Part shown: positions 36,379-48,762 of the stretch, piece by piece
Position numbering within the stretch: the first letter of the stretch is position 1
Layout: the number at the start of each line of letters is the position of its first letter
From: Typha latifolia
Lineage: Eukaryota; Streptophyta; Magnoliopsida; Poales; Typhaceae
DNA length: 64,000 nucleotides
Assembly: GCA_019914945.1 (NCBI GenBank)
Contig: CM034100.1
Location: 16,503,096 to 16,567,095 of the forward strand
Direction of reading: 5' to 3'
Position numbers and translations under genes: made by a program
Notes under the pieces: generated by a model
Database searches by the model: none
Told to the model about the DNA's origin: nothing
Seen by the model: the letters and a program-made list of their open reading frames with translations, nothing else

Positions 36379-39300
36379 ATGGCCGAAGAAGCATCGCCGC
36401 CTCCTCATTCGCGGCAGCGGCAGCAAAAGAAGAAAAGGAAGTCGGCGCCGAAGCCGGACAAGAACGGCGCCGCCGCCGACTCCGTCTGCCTCGATTCCCT
36501 TCATTGGAATGAGTCCCTCCCTTCCGATGATCCTTTCGTCCTCCTCGCCGGAAGCAACGAAGGAGGTCTTCCCTCTCTCTCTCTCTCTTATCTTCCGTTT
36601 CCTTGCGATTTTTGCGCCTAACTTTTCTTGATTAGGGTTTCTTTCGTTGGACGAGATCGACGAGGCGGACTACGGGCTCGTACAAGGGATTCCGGATCCG
36701 ATTGGGGGAGCCAAGAAGAAGGAGAAGAAGAGGAAGCGAGTGGACGGAGACGGTGGAGAGGGCGGGGAGGTGAAGGGTAAAAAGAGACAGAAGAAGAGGA
36801 AAACTAGAAGTAAGAAGAATAAGAAGGAGAAGGGTGAGCCCGATATGAATGTGGATGAGGAGAGAAAGGTCGGACTCGTCGAGGCTAAAGTGGAAGGTGT
36901 CTTCTTGATTCCCGCCGTTCGCTTATCATTTTTGAATTTTCTTGAAATTTTGATTTATCTTGCATTGCAAGATTTTATCTTGCTTGCCCGAAAGAGTAGT
37001 TTGCCTGTTCTTGATGTTAATTTGATATAAGAAAGATATTCAGAAGTTTGATGGCTCTGGGGAAAAGCGAAAATTGTGGAATATGACTTACTTAGGACCA
37101 ATTTGTCTGCTTGTCAAACTTAGAACTTTGCTCTTCTGCAGATGTGCAGAATTATAATAGTGAAAGTAATGCAAAGGGAGATAATGATGATGAGCTAATT
37201 CTTGGCGAGGATGAAATCTATGCATGGAACGAGTTGAGGCTTCATCCTCTTCTTATTAAGTCAATACGTAGACTTGGATTCAAAGAACCAACACCCATCC
37301 AGAGAGCTTGCATTCCTGCTGCTGCTCATCAAGGAAAGGTTGGTTACCTTTTGAACTATTCCTCCTCTCTGCTTATAATATTAACGCTATTTCTCCCTAT
37401 TTCAGATGTATATGGCCAACTATTCTTTGTAGAAGTATACATAATGTCATACACTCATAGACTCCAGCTAGTCTCATATAAACCAATAATTCTGGTATGC
37501 AAAATAGTGGTTGTAGACAGAGAGTTGTTTCCCATTAATCTCAAAAAAGAAGAATGAGGAGTACTGTTCTACCTTTTCAGTTAACTACCTCTTCTAGTGT
37601 GGCCACTGACATTTATAAAAATCACAATGAAAAGAAAAGAACTGTATACAGTCAACAATAATTTGACAGAGTTTCTTACTATGGTTCCTGCGATAGGATG
37701 TAATTGGTGCTGCAGAAACAGGCTCTGGTAAGACACTTGCCTTTGGTCTCCCTATCCTGCAACGGCTTCTTGAAGAGCGAGAAAAAGTAGCCAGATTATT
37801 CCAAGAAGATTCAAAGTCAAATATAAGAGGAGGTCCACTTAGAGCTCTAGTTATCACTCCTACAAGGGAGCTTGCTTTGCAGGTATCAGTAGCCCGCTCG
37901 ACGATATTATTTTATTGTGAATTTTCACTTTTTCACAGGCTTTTCTTTTGTTTTTGTCATCAATTGCTATCTTTAGTTAAAATCTTATTTTAAATTCTTC
38001 TATTAGGTTTTTCCCCTGTAAATCGTCACCTTCACACTAGCTTTGTTGCAAAAACGATGCCCTAGATTTGACAATTTTGTCCATTGACTCCTTTTACTTA
38101 TTGCAGCAAAACCACCTGGATGGTTTATAATCAAAACATACTCAATAATAAGGATCAGTGCCCCAATGTGCTGCAAATATCTCAAATAAAAAGGATGCTG
38201 TAATATGCAATTTTGCCAATATGAGGAGATCTTTTGGCAAGACTAAAAATGTAGGTGATGATATTCAAAAGCCCTTTTTCATTATAAAGCCAAGCTTAGT
38301 CCATCGCCACATTAACCTGCTGTAGGTTTATGCAATGGAAAACACTGAAACTCGTTACAATATGTTTCTTTCTTCATTTGATTACGTTCTAGTTTATCTA
38401 GTTTATTAATAATTAGGAATTATTTATGTTCAGTTATAAAAATGTTGTGCGTGCAGTTTGCTTCTTGTAGATTTCATTTTCAGAACACTTACCCGTAAGT
38501 GTTGTGGCCTCACTGATCTGACAATCCTTTGTCTAGGTTTCTGATCATCTGAAGGAAGCAGCCAAGTTTCTTGACATTGTAGTTGTTCCTATTGTTGGTG
38601 GTATGTCTTCAGAAAAGCAGGAAAGACTTTTGAAAAGACGACCTGAGATTGTTGTTGGAACTCCAGGGAGGTTGTGGGAGCTTATGTCAGCAGGAGACCA
38701 GCACCTTGTTGAGGTTAGTGGGCCATTATGAAGCACAGCTTTAAATTTTTATTTCTCAAAGAGAATTACTAGTAGCCATGTTTTTACATGTCATGATGTT
38801 AACTAGAGTAAGGTAGATAGAAGATATATTATGTTGGAGTTAGGAGGAGCAACTGGAACCTTTTCACAATACATTATTACTGTGTAAGGTTGTCTGCAAT
38901 ATTTTCCTGATTCTATAAATTAGTTTATGTTGTATTACTGTGATATATTTCAATTGCCATATATTTTAATCTTTCATGTTAAAGGTGAAACAACACCAGG
39001 ATACTTGCCATATGTTATTTCTTATTTGGTCTTTTTATGCCCTTTACGTTAAATAACAAAAGTTTTGTAGGTTATCCATAATAACCTGCGACGTTTGGTT
39101 TTTAGAAGATTATGCAATTAGCAAACATGTCCAAGATATGTGTATAGTCTAGGCTGGGATGTTGAGATTGATGAGAGTTGTTGCTAGAAAAGATAGAAGT
39201 ATAAGAGGTAGAAACCCAGGATTAGCATCAGCAGAGGATCCTGCTGTTGATATCTTCATCAGTAACTTGCATCTGTTGGAATTGATTGTTGATGCTTCTT

Positions 39301-42300
39301 GCCTCACTGGATGCAACATAGTTTTCTTCTTGTGGAGGATGAAATATGTTTTTGTGTCGTGCTTGACATAAATCCATGCATGACTTCGTGACCAAGCAGA
39401 ATATGAGCAGCTGTTAGAATCATTGTGCACAAACCTCCTTTTCATCGTAGAATGCTAGTTGCTTCATGTATTCCTTTTCAGCTGTTAGAATCATTCTGCA
39501 TAACTGGTTATTATCGTCGTGCCACGGATCATGATGGGCTGTTTCAAGTTTCAGTGTTAAATTTTTGGACATGTAGATGTCAAATCTTTCAACATACCTA
39601 TTGGTTATGGAATGTCTACTGTATTCCTTTGTTTGCTCTCTTGTATATGGTATATACAAAGTCCTAAAGGTTCTTTAGGATTCAAGAAATTAAGGAACCC
39701 TTTTCTATTTAGTTGCACTTTAACATGCATAACGTTTTATAGCAGTATAGCTTTTTGATGGTTTCAGGTAAAGAACTAAACCACTTGTTGTTCTAACTAC
39801 GCACAAATGTAATGCTGCTGTTTCTACCTTCTGCAAATGGCACACATTCCTGCTAACGCTTATATTCTTGCATTGCAGTTACACTCATTGTCTTTCTTCG
39901 TGCTGGATGAGGCTGATCGGATGATAGAGAATGGACATTTTCATGAATTACAATCTATCATTGACATGCTTCCTGTTATTAATGGCTATGTTGAACAATC
40001 ATCACAAAGTACTCCAACTTGCAAAACTGTGCCAATTTTACAGCGAAAGAAAAGACAGACATTCGTGTTTTCTGCTACGATTGCCCTATCTGATAACTTC
40101 CGTAGAAAGCTCAAGCGTGGATTATCTATTCCAAAGTCATCCATGTCGGATAATCTAAGTTCAATAGAAGCACTTTCAGAGCGAGCTGGAATGAGACCTG
40201 ATGCTGCAATAGTTGATCTGACAAATGCTTCAATAGTTGCTAATAAACTTGAAGAATCATTTATCGAGTATTTTTTGCCCTTCCCATCGTTTCTCATAAG
40301 TTGATGATATGCTTCTTGTAGCGACTATTGATATTCATGAAATTCATAATGTGCATTTACATTATATAAACTATGGATAATACTACTTAGACTTCCTAAA
40401 GACCTATTGCTCATTTCCACGTCCACGTACTCTCTGAGCTTTTTTGGGGGGGGTGTACATATAGACCCTCTAAACTATTGAAAATATCTTAAATCCCTCT
40501 TCTGTTAGTTTTTTGTTATATTTATTATTCATAACTTGTTATATGTTTCATACATGAGTAGATTTGTGATTTTTATACTGTTTATTTGGATAGAAAAAAG
40601 AAAGAAATGTTAATTTACACTTTATATCATGTAATCAAAAAGATATTTTTGTTTTTTCATATTGTCAGTTGATGGTATTAGTGTGATTAAAGGTTTCTAA
40701 TAGTTTAGGGGGTCTATCTATAGCAAAAATAAAATAAAATTTAGAGATGTACATAGAAATGAACGATAGTTCAGAGGGTCTAAGTTGAGTTGTCCCTTAA
40801 AATATACTCTTTAGTGCTGGTTTCTTTTTTTCAGCAAATTAAGTTCAATTTTCATCTGTGAAAGTATTTTTTGTTATATGTGACTGAATCGATACGAGTT
40901 TCTTGCTTGTTTTTCTCCTAAAATAGTTATACATTGTTCTGCAACAGTTAAGCTGGTATAAGCTGTCCTTTAATGCTTGAAACATGCAATTATCTATTTG
41001 GAAGTCAACAAGTTGAGTTGTTTGGGGCACCAACTCTTACTTTATTGCTATTTCTTTGAATTTTAGTATTATCAGGGAAATAGTATCCTCTGCTTGGGTA
41101 CAGTTATAGAATACCTATTTTTTGCTATGCAACAATCTCGAGCCATCAATCAGTGAAATTGATACACAAAATAAAATAATGGATGAGTGAAAAAAGAAAT
41201 TGTATGCCTCAGGATTTAGGAACAAATTGTGGATTTGATATCCAATGTAATTCTATGATTTTGAAATTTCTTTTTCCTGCTGATCCTTCTGGATGCTAAT
41301 TGAAAATAGTGCATCTATTTTGAGCACATTATGCTGTAGACATCCTTTTTGAGAATAAAGCAAACAATAAAAAATAATTGCATGTATTTTGGGAGCAAGA
41401 TGAGGAGAAATACTGGAATGATACAGTATATGTACTCTTGAAGAATTGTGGAGCATCAGCCCTGTTGTGAACCGTGTTTTTTTATTAACATCTAATTACT
41501 GACTTACTGTAATCATTCAAAATTTTTGCTCAATTAGCACTGTAAACATACTGATTCTGTTTCTTGCTGCCATTTACAGCTGCAGTGAAGAAGATAAAGA
41601 TGCACACTTGTATTATGTTTTAAGTGTTCACGGCCAAGGCCGGACAATTGTCTTCTGCACATCAATTGCGGCTCTACGTCACATTTCTTCTATATTGCGC
41701 ATCCTTGGTATCAATGTTTGGACCCTTCATGCTCAGATGCAACAGAGAGCCCGGTTAAAGGTGACTGCTGTTATAGTTCAGAGTGCACTTATATGGTCAT
41801 TTTGCTTAGACATCTTAAAATACTTCAGAGACATCCTTGGCACTTTCCTGCTTAAGATCAAGCCTATATTGCATGACTACAGATTTAAGGCTAGACTTTG
41901 TGATTTACCAAGTCAAAAACCCTACTAGTTATTCATTTGTCCATTAGCTATTGAAAAAAGTTCTACTCTGTTGTTATTATTATTTTTATTATTATCTATA
42001 GCATATAATAATTATTATTTTGTAATATCGAGAAGACTTTTTAGCTCTGGAATGTACTAACCATCAGAATTTTGTTAAACAGAAATTAAGGATCCTCCAA
42101 CACTTACATTGGTAGCCATTGATTTTTAAGATTATATGATGAGTTTATGAGCAACAAAAAACTTATCAACAACTATGAATTCTTTGTTTAGATGACTCAA
42201 AATTGCATAACTTAGATCTTAATCTTGTAGCATTTACTATATTATTGCATAAATTTATTTAGATCTTAGTCTTGCAGGATTTACTATATTAAGTGTTAAA

Positions 42301-45300
42301 ATTGAACACCACTGCATTTGTAACATGATTATATCCTGAGACATTGAAGGGGAAAATGAAGAACATTAATCTGAGTGCCTGAAAGTCTGCATAGGCCCTA
42401 TAGCAAGTAGTTGAAAATATCTGAAATTCATATGGATATAGTTAATTTGTTGTAAGATATCCGAAATTATCTCCTGTAAACGTAAGTTTTTCTTTTCCAC
42501 TTACCTTACCCATTAACCATTTTTAATCAGGCTATTGATCGTTTTCGTGGAAATGAGAATGCAGTGTTAGTTGCTACTGATGTTGCTGCAAGAGGGCTGG
42601 ACATTCCTCATGTCCGAACAGTTGTCCATTATCAATTGCCTCACTCAGCTGAAGTAGGTTATTATTTATTTTTCTAATTTGAGTAATACACTGAACTTCT
42701 TAACATCTTTGTTTCACAGTGAAACTTTCATTTCTTCTCTTAGGTTTATATCCACAGAAGTGGAAGGACAGCACGAGCTTCTGCTGATGGCTGCTGTATT
42801 GCATTGATCTCTCCCAGTGAAAAAACCAAGTTTTTTTCTTTGTGCAAGTCATTATCCAAGGTAATTGTAGATTCATGTATTATTCTCGCCTACCATGTCT
42901 CAGGATATTGTTTCTTGCTAATTACATTGTTATCTACTTTATGTTATTTATTTTACTTGAAAAAGGGTAGGACATGCTATGCTAAATGTAAGATCCATCA
43001 GCTGGTTTGTTGTAATGATCACCTTTCTGACCCCACGATCGCTACAAGTCCAAATATAAAGATGGAATTGGATTCTGATTCACACAAAGAAAGTTAGGGT
43101 TACTGCGGATCGCTAAAGTTAAGAGTGAACTAGAGATCCAACAATTATATGGTAAAGTTCTTTTGAGATTGAGATAGATTTGGGATAGAGAACGAATCTA
43201 TTGGAATGGATTATAGAAAGGGGAGATTGAAGTGGTGTGATAGTGAACAACTTATGGTTATGGCAAGGTGATGGAGATGGTAATGGTGGAAGTCGATGAT
43301 ATTGTATGGGAAGGGATAAAGAAGTATGATCTTTCCTTAGAATCAAGGGGGTGTGGCCAGACGAAGAGGAAGGCAACAAAGGAGATTCTAGATGGTGGCT
43401 AGGGTTTCAAAGCTTGGAGATAGTCAAAGGAGGAGGAAGGAGACGATATTATAAATTAATTTCAATAATCAAAGATGATTATTCAGGTGCACACCACATC
43501 TATTTATAAGTGGCTTCTTAACTTGACTAGGCTTGGCAATATGATCGAGTAAACTTAAATCTTATTGCATAACTTAAGAAAAAACTTAATTAAAACACCT
43601 AAATTGAGGTTCCTTGCTGTCGGGCGATCAAACAGTCTTGAGGGCGTTCGAATGCCTAATTTATTTTCTAGCTCTCGGGTAAACGCGTTCGAACGGTCTT
43701 GAGAGCGTTCGAACACCTAATAAATCTTTTGTTCTCGGGTAAATGCGTTCGAACGGCCCTATCCCGAGATTTGCTCTTTTGACTGACTGGAGCTTTTATT
43801 TTTTCTGCAAACAAATTATTAACTAACTGTTACATTTGTTAGGATGCGGTAGAAGCATATGATACTAATGCTTTTTACAGTTCATTGAACAGCTATAAAA
43901 CTTTTCGTGAGAATAACTTGAGGTATTTCTTAGATTTCTTTAGTAATCTTTTACTGAATTTACGTATCAATTTACTAGAAGTTACTATAGAATTGCATAT
44001 ATCAGTCAACTGTCCAAAAGTAAGGAAATTGTCAACAACTTTTTATCAAGTTTCAGAGCTCAGTATTCTGTCAGCTCATTGTGGTTCTAAATGAATCACC
44101 ATCTCCACAATTGCCTATTAAATTTGATGTTTGGTATGATGATCCTTACTATATATCATTTTTTATCTTGTTTTACACCCTATACAGTGTGGTTTCCCTT
44201 TTGTTGTATCTAGGATCCTCTCTAGTAGTGGGGATTCCTCGATGGTCTTTTGGTGATTCCTATCAGTTTTTACGGTGGCTTTGCTGTTTCTACGTCAGGA
44301 TATTAGCATGTAGTTACGCCCCCCTTAAACTTACTTTACTGCTAAACCATCAAGACCTTATTCTTGAGGCTTTCCTTATCATTCGCTGGATTATCCATTG
44401 GAGCGGTGAAGGAAGAGCCATCCAGCTGTATATCAGCAGCATCTCTCTATTATACTTCTGTTCTTATTTTCAAGCGTTTTATTGACTTAGTTGAATGGAA
44501 AATATGCATCTGCATGTTTTTGCTCATGCTGGTGACTAGGAGATGCATTGTGCATGTTTTCATATCGTTTTTGGTAATTGGAAGTATATTAGTATGTAAG
44601 CATGTTCATTTTCTGGAGTGAATTTGTATTTATTTGTTTCTATATGGTTACTTCCGTGGCTTCACTCTGGAAGTACATTAGTATGTAAGCATGTTTATTT
44701 CTGGAGTGAATTTGTATTTATTTGTTTCTATATGGTTTCATGGCTTCACTCTGCATGCTACTCATGTTTTTCCTAAAGTTGCTGACAGAAGCCATGTCAT
44801 CTCTCCGATGTTAATTTTGCAGGAAAGCCTTCGACAATTTCCTATAGATGATGCTTACATGCCTGAAGTAATGATGCGGCTATCTCTTGCACATCAAATT
44901 GACAATATCACGCGCAAAAACTCCCAGGCAAGAGCCATTACTTTTGGTTTAATTTATCTTCATGTATTCATGATATTACATTGTATATACACAATCACAA
45001 TTCTAATCCACATGATTTACTTGTGCTCTCATCTAGAAGGTTGATGTGTTTAGTGTAGGATGGATCTTTGATTTTGACCTTTTGTTCTAGTATTTCCCTT
45101 GGAAACAAAAGCTTTTTGAATTTCTCTTCTAGTTCCAGTTTATCTTTTAATTGTTTCCCTTGGATACAGGGCTTTATATTTTTCATCTTCTTTCAGTTTA
45201 CAACTGTGTCTTATGTAGGAAAATGCCAAGAATAACTGGTTTAAAAGAAATGCTGAAAGTGTGGAATTAGCATTGGAGGTCAGTGACAGCGAGGAAGACA

Positions 45301-47663
45301 GAGTAAAGGACTACAAGACAAAGAAAATTACTTCTGCTAATCTAAAGAAGCTGCAGCAGGTTCCTTTGATAAAATCAATTCTTCTTTTTAACATATATCA
45401 GGAAACTAAATGTAGTTACATGCTATATAGTTGTATCTGGTCGATGAACTTTATTTTTTTCTATATATTTGATTGATGGATTCTGCTTGTTTTCTCTCTC
45501 CGTGATTATTTTCTCCTTATATGTTTGATTACTTTTCCAAATTTCAGGAATTGAATGACCACTTAATGCGTCCCTTACAATCAAAATCATTTTCACGCCG
45601 CTTCTTTGCCGGGGTTAGTCGTTCTATTATGAGTTAAAGAAGTCATTCAGCTTATTCTACTTGGTTGTATTTTATTCTGTTGTCCTTATCTAGCAATTAT
45701 TTCATAGCGATCTTCTGGTATTTGAGCTTAGCAATCTCTTTACCTCTGTATTTCTTGTTTGCTTTTCGTATGCCTTTTCCAACAGTATCTTCCTTGAGCA
45801 CAGAATCTTTTGAAACTGATAAATTAAGCACCTTGTTTGTTCAATCTTATGCAGCAAACTCATATCCATCATTTTATTTTATGAGTTTCTTTCTTTTGCA
45901 GTTTAGAAAATACACTTTTTCTTATATAAGTCTAACTCTTAAAGACAGCACATAATTGTAAATAAGAAAAAGGACTTCATGTGGAGTTTCATCTTCATAT
46001 AATATAACTTCAAGTACTAGTGAAAATGCCAGAAGAGCATAAATGACAAAGAACTCTCCCTCCTTTGATAGCTTGCTTTCCTTCTTTTTTTTTCTTCCCC
46101 TGTAATTGCCTTCACAGTACTACTTTCTAAAAGCCATAATAGTACTTGTAGTAATGTGATGTCATCTATAGAACCTTTCTTACGTGTAGCTATGTTATGT
46201 CTTCTAAGAACCTTTCTTCAACTCAAATCCTCTTTTCTGTTGCAAGCTTGGAGCCTTCTAAAATGTGTTTCAAATCTTTTATTGCCTTACTAAACTGAGT
46301 TCCTTTTGTATATTTTCCTCTAAATATTTGAAACCGTTGATTTTTTTTTCCCCTCTTTCTCTCTTTGATGTAGAATCTTTCGTCTACTAATTATTAGAGT
46401 TACATTTGGATCCATACATTAGGAAAGATTCGGGTTGATTGTTCCTCTTATACAACATATCCTTTGGATTTATAGTCAAGTTTGATCTTCCCAGGCTGGT
46501 GTTACCCCAATTCTTCAGCAGCAACTGGAAGAACTGTCAAAGAAGAAAATGGTTGGCAAATTGAATTTGAAGGAGAATAAAAGATCTGGATTTGTGGTCA
46601 TTGGTCAGGATTGTGTTGAACCCCTTCAGGCCCTTCGAAGTTCTGGACACGAGGTATGTATTGATCATAATTGTTTAGTTTTCATGGAAGTGATCTGCAT
46701 CAGCAAATTTCTTGTTGCATTGTTTTGTTTAATATCTACTATGGCATGATAAGTGGTATGATATATTTAGATAAGGTACTTGCTATCTCATTTTGGAAGA
46801 CTATCATGGAAGAGATTATACGCTGTTTGAAAAGACTGTCATGTAATGGTACTTTTAACTTTTAAGTAACATAGTGTTGAGAGTCGAGAATATAAGCTGA
46901 TAATGTGGGATTATCTGCTGTTATTTGATTTTTCTAAGGGCCGATAATCTTCAGTATTACCAGTTATTTAAATTTGAACTAAGCAATAACAAGATAATTA
47001 TCAACATGTTTTATGAATATTTGTAGCTTTTTACTGCAGCCCAAAATGATATGATGGGATTTTAACATACTTTAAAATTAACATGTGCAAGTATATTTCT
47101 AGTTGCATGGTCTGATGTGACTTTTTATTTGTGCAAAGGCAGCAGGGTTTTTAATATTTTGCTTGAGACCTTTTTTTTTTTTGAGAGAGAAGTGGGAGCT
47201 TAATGACGTCCCAATTAAACTGATGCCGTTAGTTTCGAATTCGGTACTCATATATTGGAGCCCCTTTTAACTATCTGAATGCTATCCTATTGGTAATATT
47301 TTGCTTGATGGAGCATTTTTAAAGTTACCCTTTTTTTCATGGTAATCTTCATCGTTGCAGTTATCTCAAACTCACCAAATTTTGTTCCTCGGTGGAATCT
47401 TATCTCTTACACTCATTGCAGGTTTGTGTAAATGTGGAGAAGAAGAGAGAAATGCAGAGATTGGCTGAGACATGGAAACGGAAAAAACGAGAAGAAAAGA
47501 AGCGTAAATTTCACTTTCTTGGCATTTTTTTCAAAAAAAATTCCTTATCTTTTCACTAAACAGGTTATTTTCTGTCTCCTAAAATTTTGCTTGCTTGTAT
47601 GTGCTAGATTCGCGAGAGCAAAAGAGAAAGCAGAAGAGAAAAGCAAAAGAGGGGATGAAATAG
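36379..47663 (+). CDS. RH13: DEAD-box ATP-dependent RNA helicase 13 (DDX24/Mak5 type)
   Basis: Fifteen exons: 36379..36565, 36636..36896, 37142..37338, 37697..37882, 38537..38713, 39879..40267, 41580..41760, 42531..42653, 42744..42860, 44823..44927, 45219..45359, 45548..45613, 46495..46653, 47422..47503 and 47608..47663. They give 808 residues. A Lys-rich N-terminal extension precedes the helicase core: Q motif (GFKEPTPIQ), motif [10 protein letters not shown] (K227), [17 protein letters not shown] at 346-349, SAT at 401-403, [13 protein letters not shown] (543-550) and HRSGRTAR (571-578). A ~70-residue insert between DEAD and SAT and the C-terminal block ([21 protein letters not shown], a basic tail) match plant RH13. 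Yeast Mak5 and human DDX24 act in nucleolar 60S assembly, so that role is inferred here. Intron 10 starts with GC (AG|GCAAGA). Intron 9 holds an LTR and exon-like segments. Confidence 0.94.
40381..40797. mobile_element. MITE-like fold-back in RH13 intron 6
   Basis: Outer arms (ACTTAGACTTCCTAAAGACC at about 40384 against GGGTCTAAGTTGAGT at about 40777) and inner arms (AGACCCTCTAAACTATTGAAA at about 40461 against TTTCTAATAGTTTAGGGGGTC at about 40693) are inverted, so the whole segment folds back on itself. It is AT-rich and non-coding. Confidence 0.6.
43098..43800 (-). mobile_element. LTR-like fragment in antisense orientation inside RH13 intron 9
   Basis: Read on the minus strand it shows clustered GTTCGAACG motifs (43640-43765), a TATA-type stretch CTTATAAATAGATG near 43510, and a pyrimidine-rich 3' part. 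This is a promoter-containing LTR layout. The GTTCGAAC clusters resemble those of the LTR-like segment at 28454-28940. No internal retrotransposon genes were seen. Exact borders are unknown. Confidence 0.45.
43843..44090 (+). other. candidate cryptic or alternative terminal exons in RH13 intron 9
   Basis: Segment 43843..43922 (80 bases) has an acceptor (TTTGTTAG, with CTAAC upstream as a branch-point match) and donor (GAG|GTATTT). Segment 44057..44090 has acceptor AAGTTTCAG and ends in TAA. Joined they stay in phase and encode 37 residues ([20 protein letters not shown], then REN, then [12 protein letters not shown]). Exon 9 of RH13 ends in phase 0, so they would splice to it in frame and give a truncated helicase. 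I do not recognise the peptide, and it could also be a captured gene fragment. Confidence 0.3.
44579..44755 (+). repeat. two-copy ~90-bp tandem duplication in RH13 intron 9
   Basis: TGGAAGTA(T/C)ATTAGTATGTAAGCATG, then CTGGAGTGAATTTGTATT, TATTTGTTTCTATATGG and TGGCTTCACTCTG occur twice in succession (about 44579-44670 and 44671-44755) with few differences. This indicates a recent local duplication. Confidence 0.75.
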
Positions 47664-48762
47664 AAGATACTGTATTGGCGATCTACAAAGATAAGTTATT
47701 TCTTCATTCCTCTAGGGGAATACAGTACTTGCAGTTGCTGCTACTTCCTTGCATTTGTTCAAGAACCTGCGGAGCACTTCTTGAACACCGCAAAGTCAAA
47801 CATACAAACAAGGATCAGAATGGCTTAGAAGATGAACAAAGTTTGGTGGGTCGTTAGATGTCCCTTTTAACTTTTTATTCTGATTTTGCCACAAAGTAAG
47901 TTGCTCTATAATCGCTGAACAGCCATTTAGCAGGTCGTATGCTTGTCTGTACGATATTACTCAATTTTTGTTAGCATATCTATTGATGTAACTTGTGACA
48001 TAAAGTTTTTATACTAGCGCAAATCAAGCAGAAGCCAGTGTTGTGCTTCGGTTGGCATCCTGAATGCTACTCAAGTGTATTATGTCTCTCCTTCTGCCTT
48101 GAAGAGGAAAATGTTCCAAAGTAATGGCGCTTCTCTCTTGGCTCTCACAACTATTATGATCAATAATTAGAGAATGAATAAAGAGATATTTATTTGTTTA
48201 GCAAGTTATATAATCTTGGGCTTGTGATCAAAATTCGTTCTGCATGCTATGTCAGGTTTGAGCTTCCGAACCCTTATTTAATATAATTTCGTGAATTAAA
48301 TCCATTAAACCCCTATTAAACACTGGAAGTTCCTTATCACTAATGGTCATCAGAAAAGTTAAAAGAGGCTTAAACTAAATTAGACATAGCCAGGTAAAGG
48401 AGTGCAAATAAGTGATGTATTTTTTCATTTCTTTTGTTGATAGTTTGCTAATATAATCCTGAAGAACCCCAATAGTTAAAGAGAGGAAGAAAAGGCAAAA
48501 TCTTAACAAAATGAATAAATAAATAAAACCAACTCCGAGTCACAGCTTAAACACGAAATTTAAGAGTACAAGACTAAGCAATTCACATGGAGCTCTGCAA
48601 ACGAAACTAGCAAAGCAGCAGCGAACACATTCCCAAATTTTATTCTACACCAAAATTACGTTCCCACACATCACCCACTTCACCACACATAATTCTCAAA
48701 TCAGATCACAACGATTATTACTGCTGCTCTCAAGAAGAGATCAGACGTGGGGATTCCCCCGT
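47664..48762. other. spacer between convergent RH13 and AMT1 genes
   Basis: Contains the RH13 3' UTR and, from the right, the 3' UTR of AMT1. Open frames here (to 47857) are read-through in the wrong phase of the last RH13 exon. No gene was seen. Confidence 0.6.

Noticed and set aside
47608..47857. Lys-rich open frame continuing past the RH13 stop
   Set aside because: It is in a different phase from the spliced last exon. The phase that matches RH13 orthologues stops at 47663.
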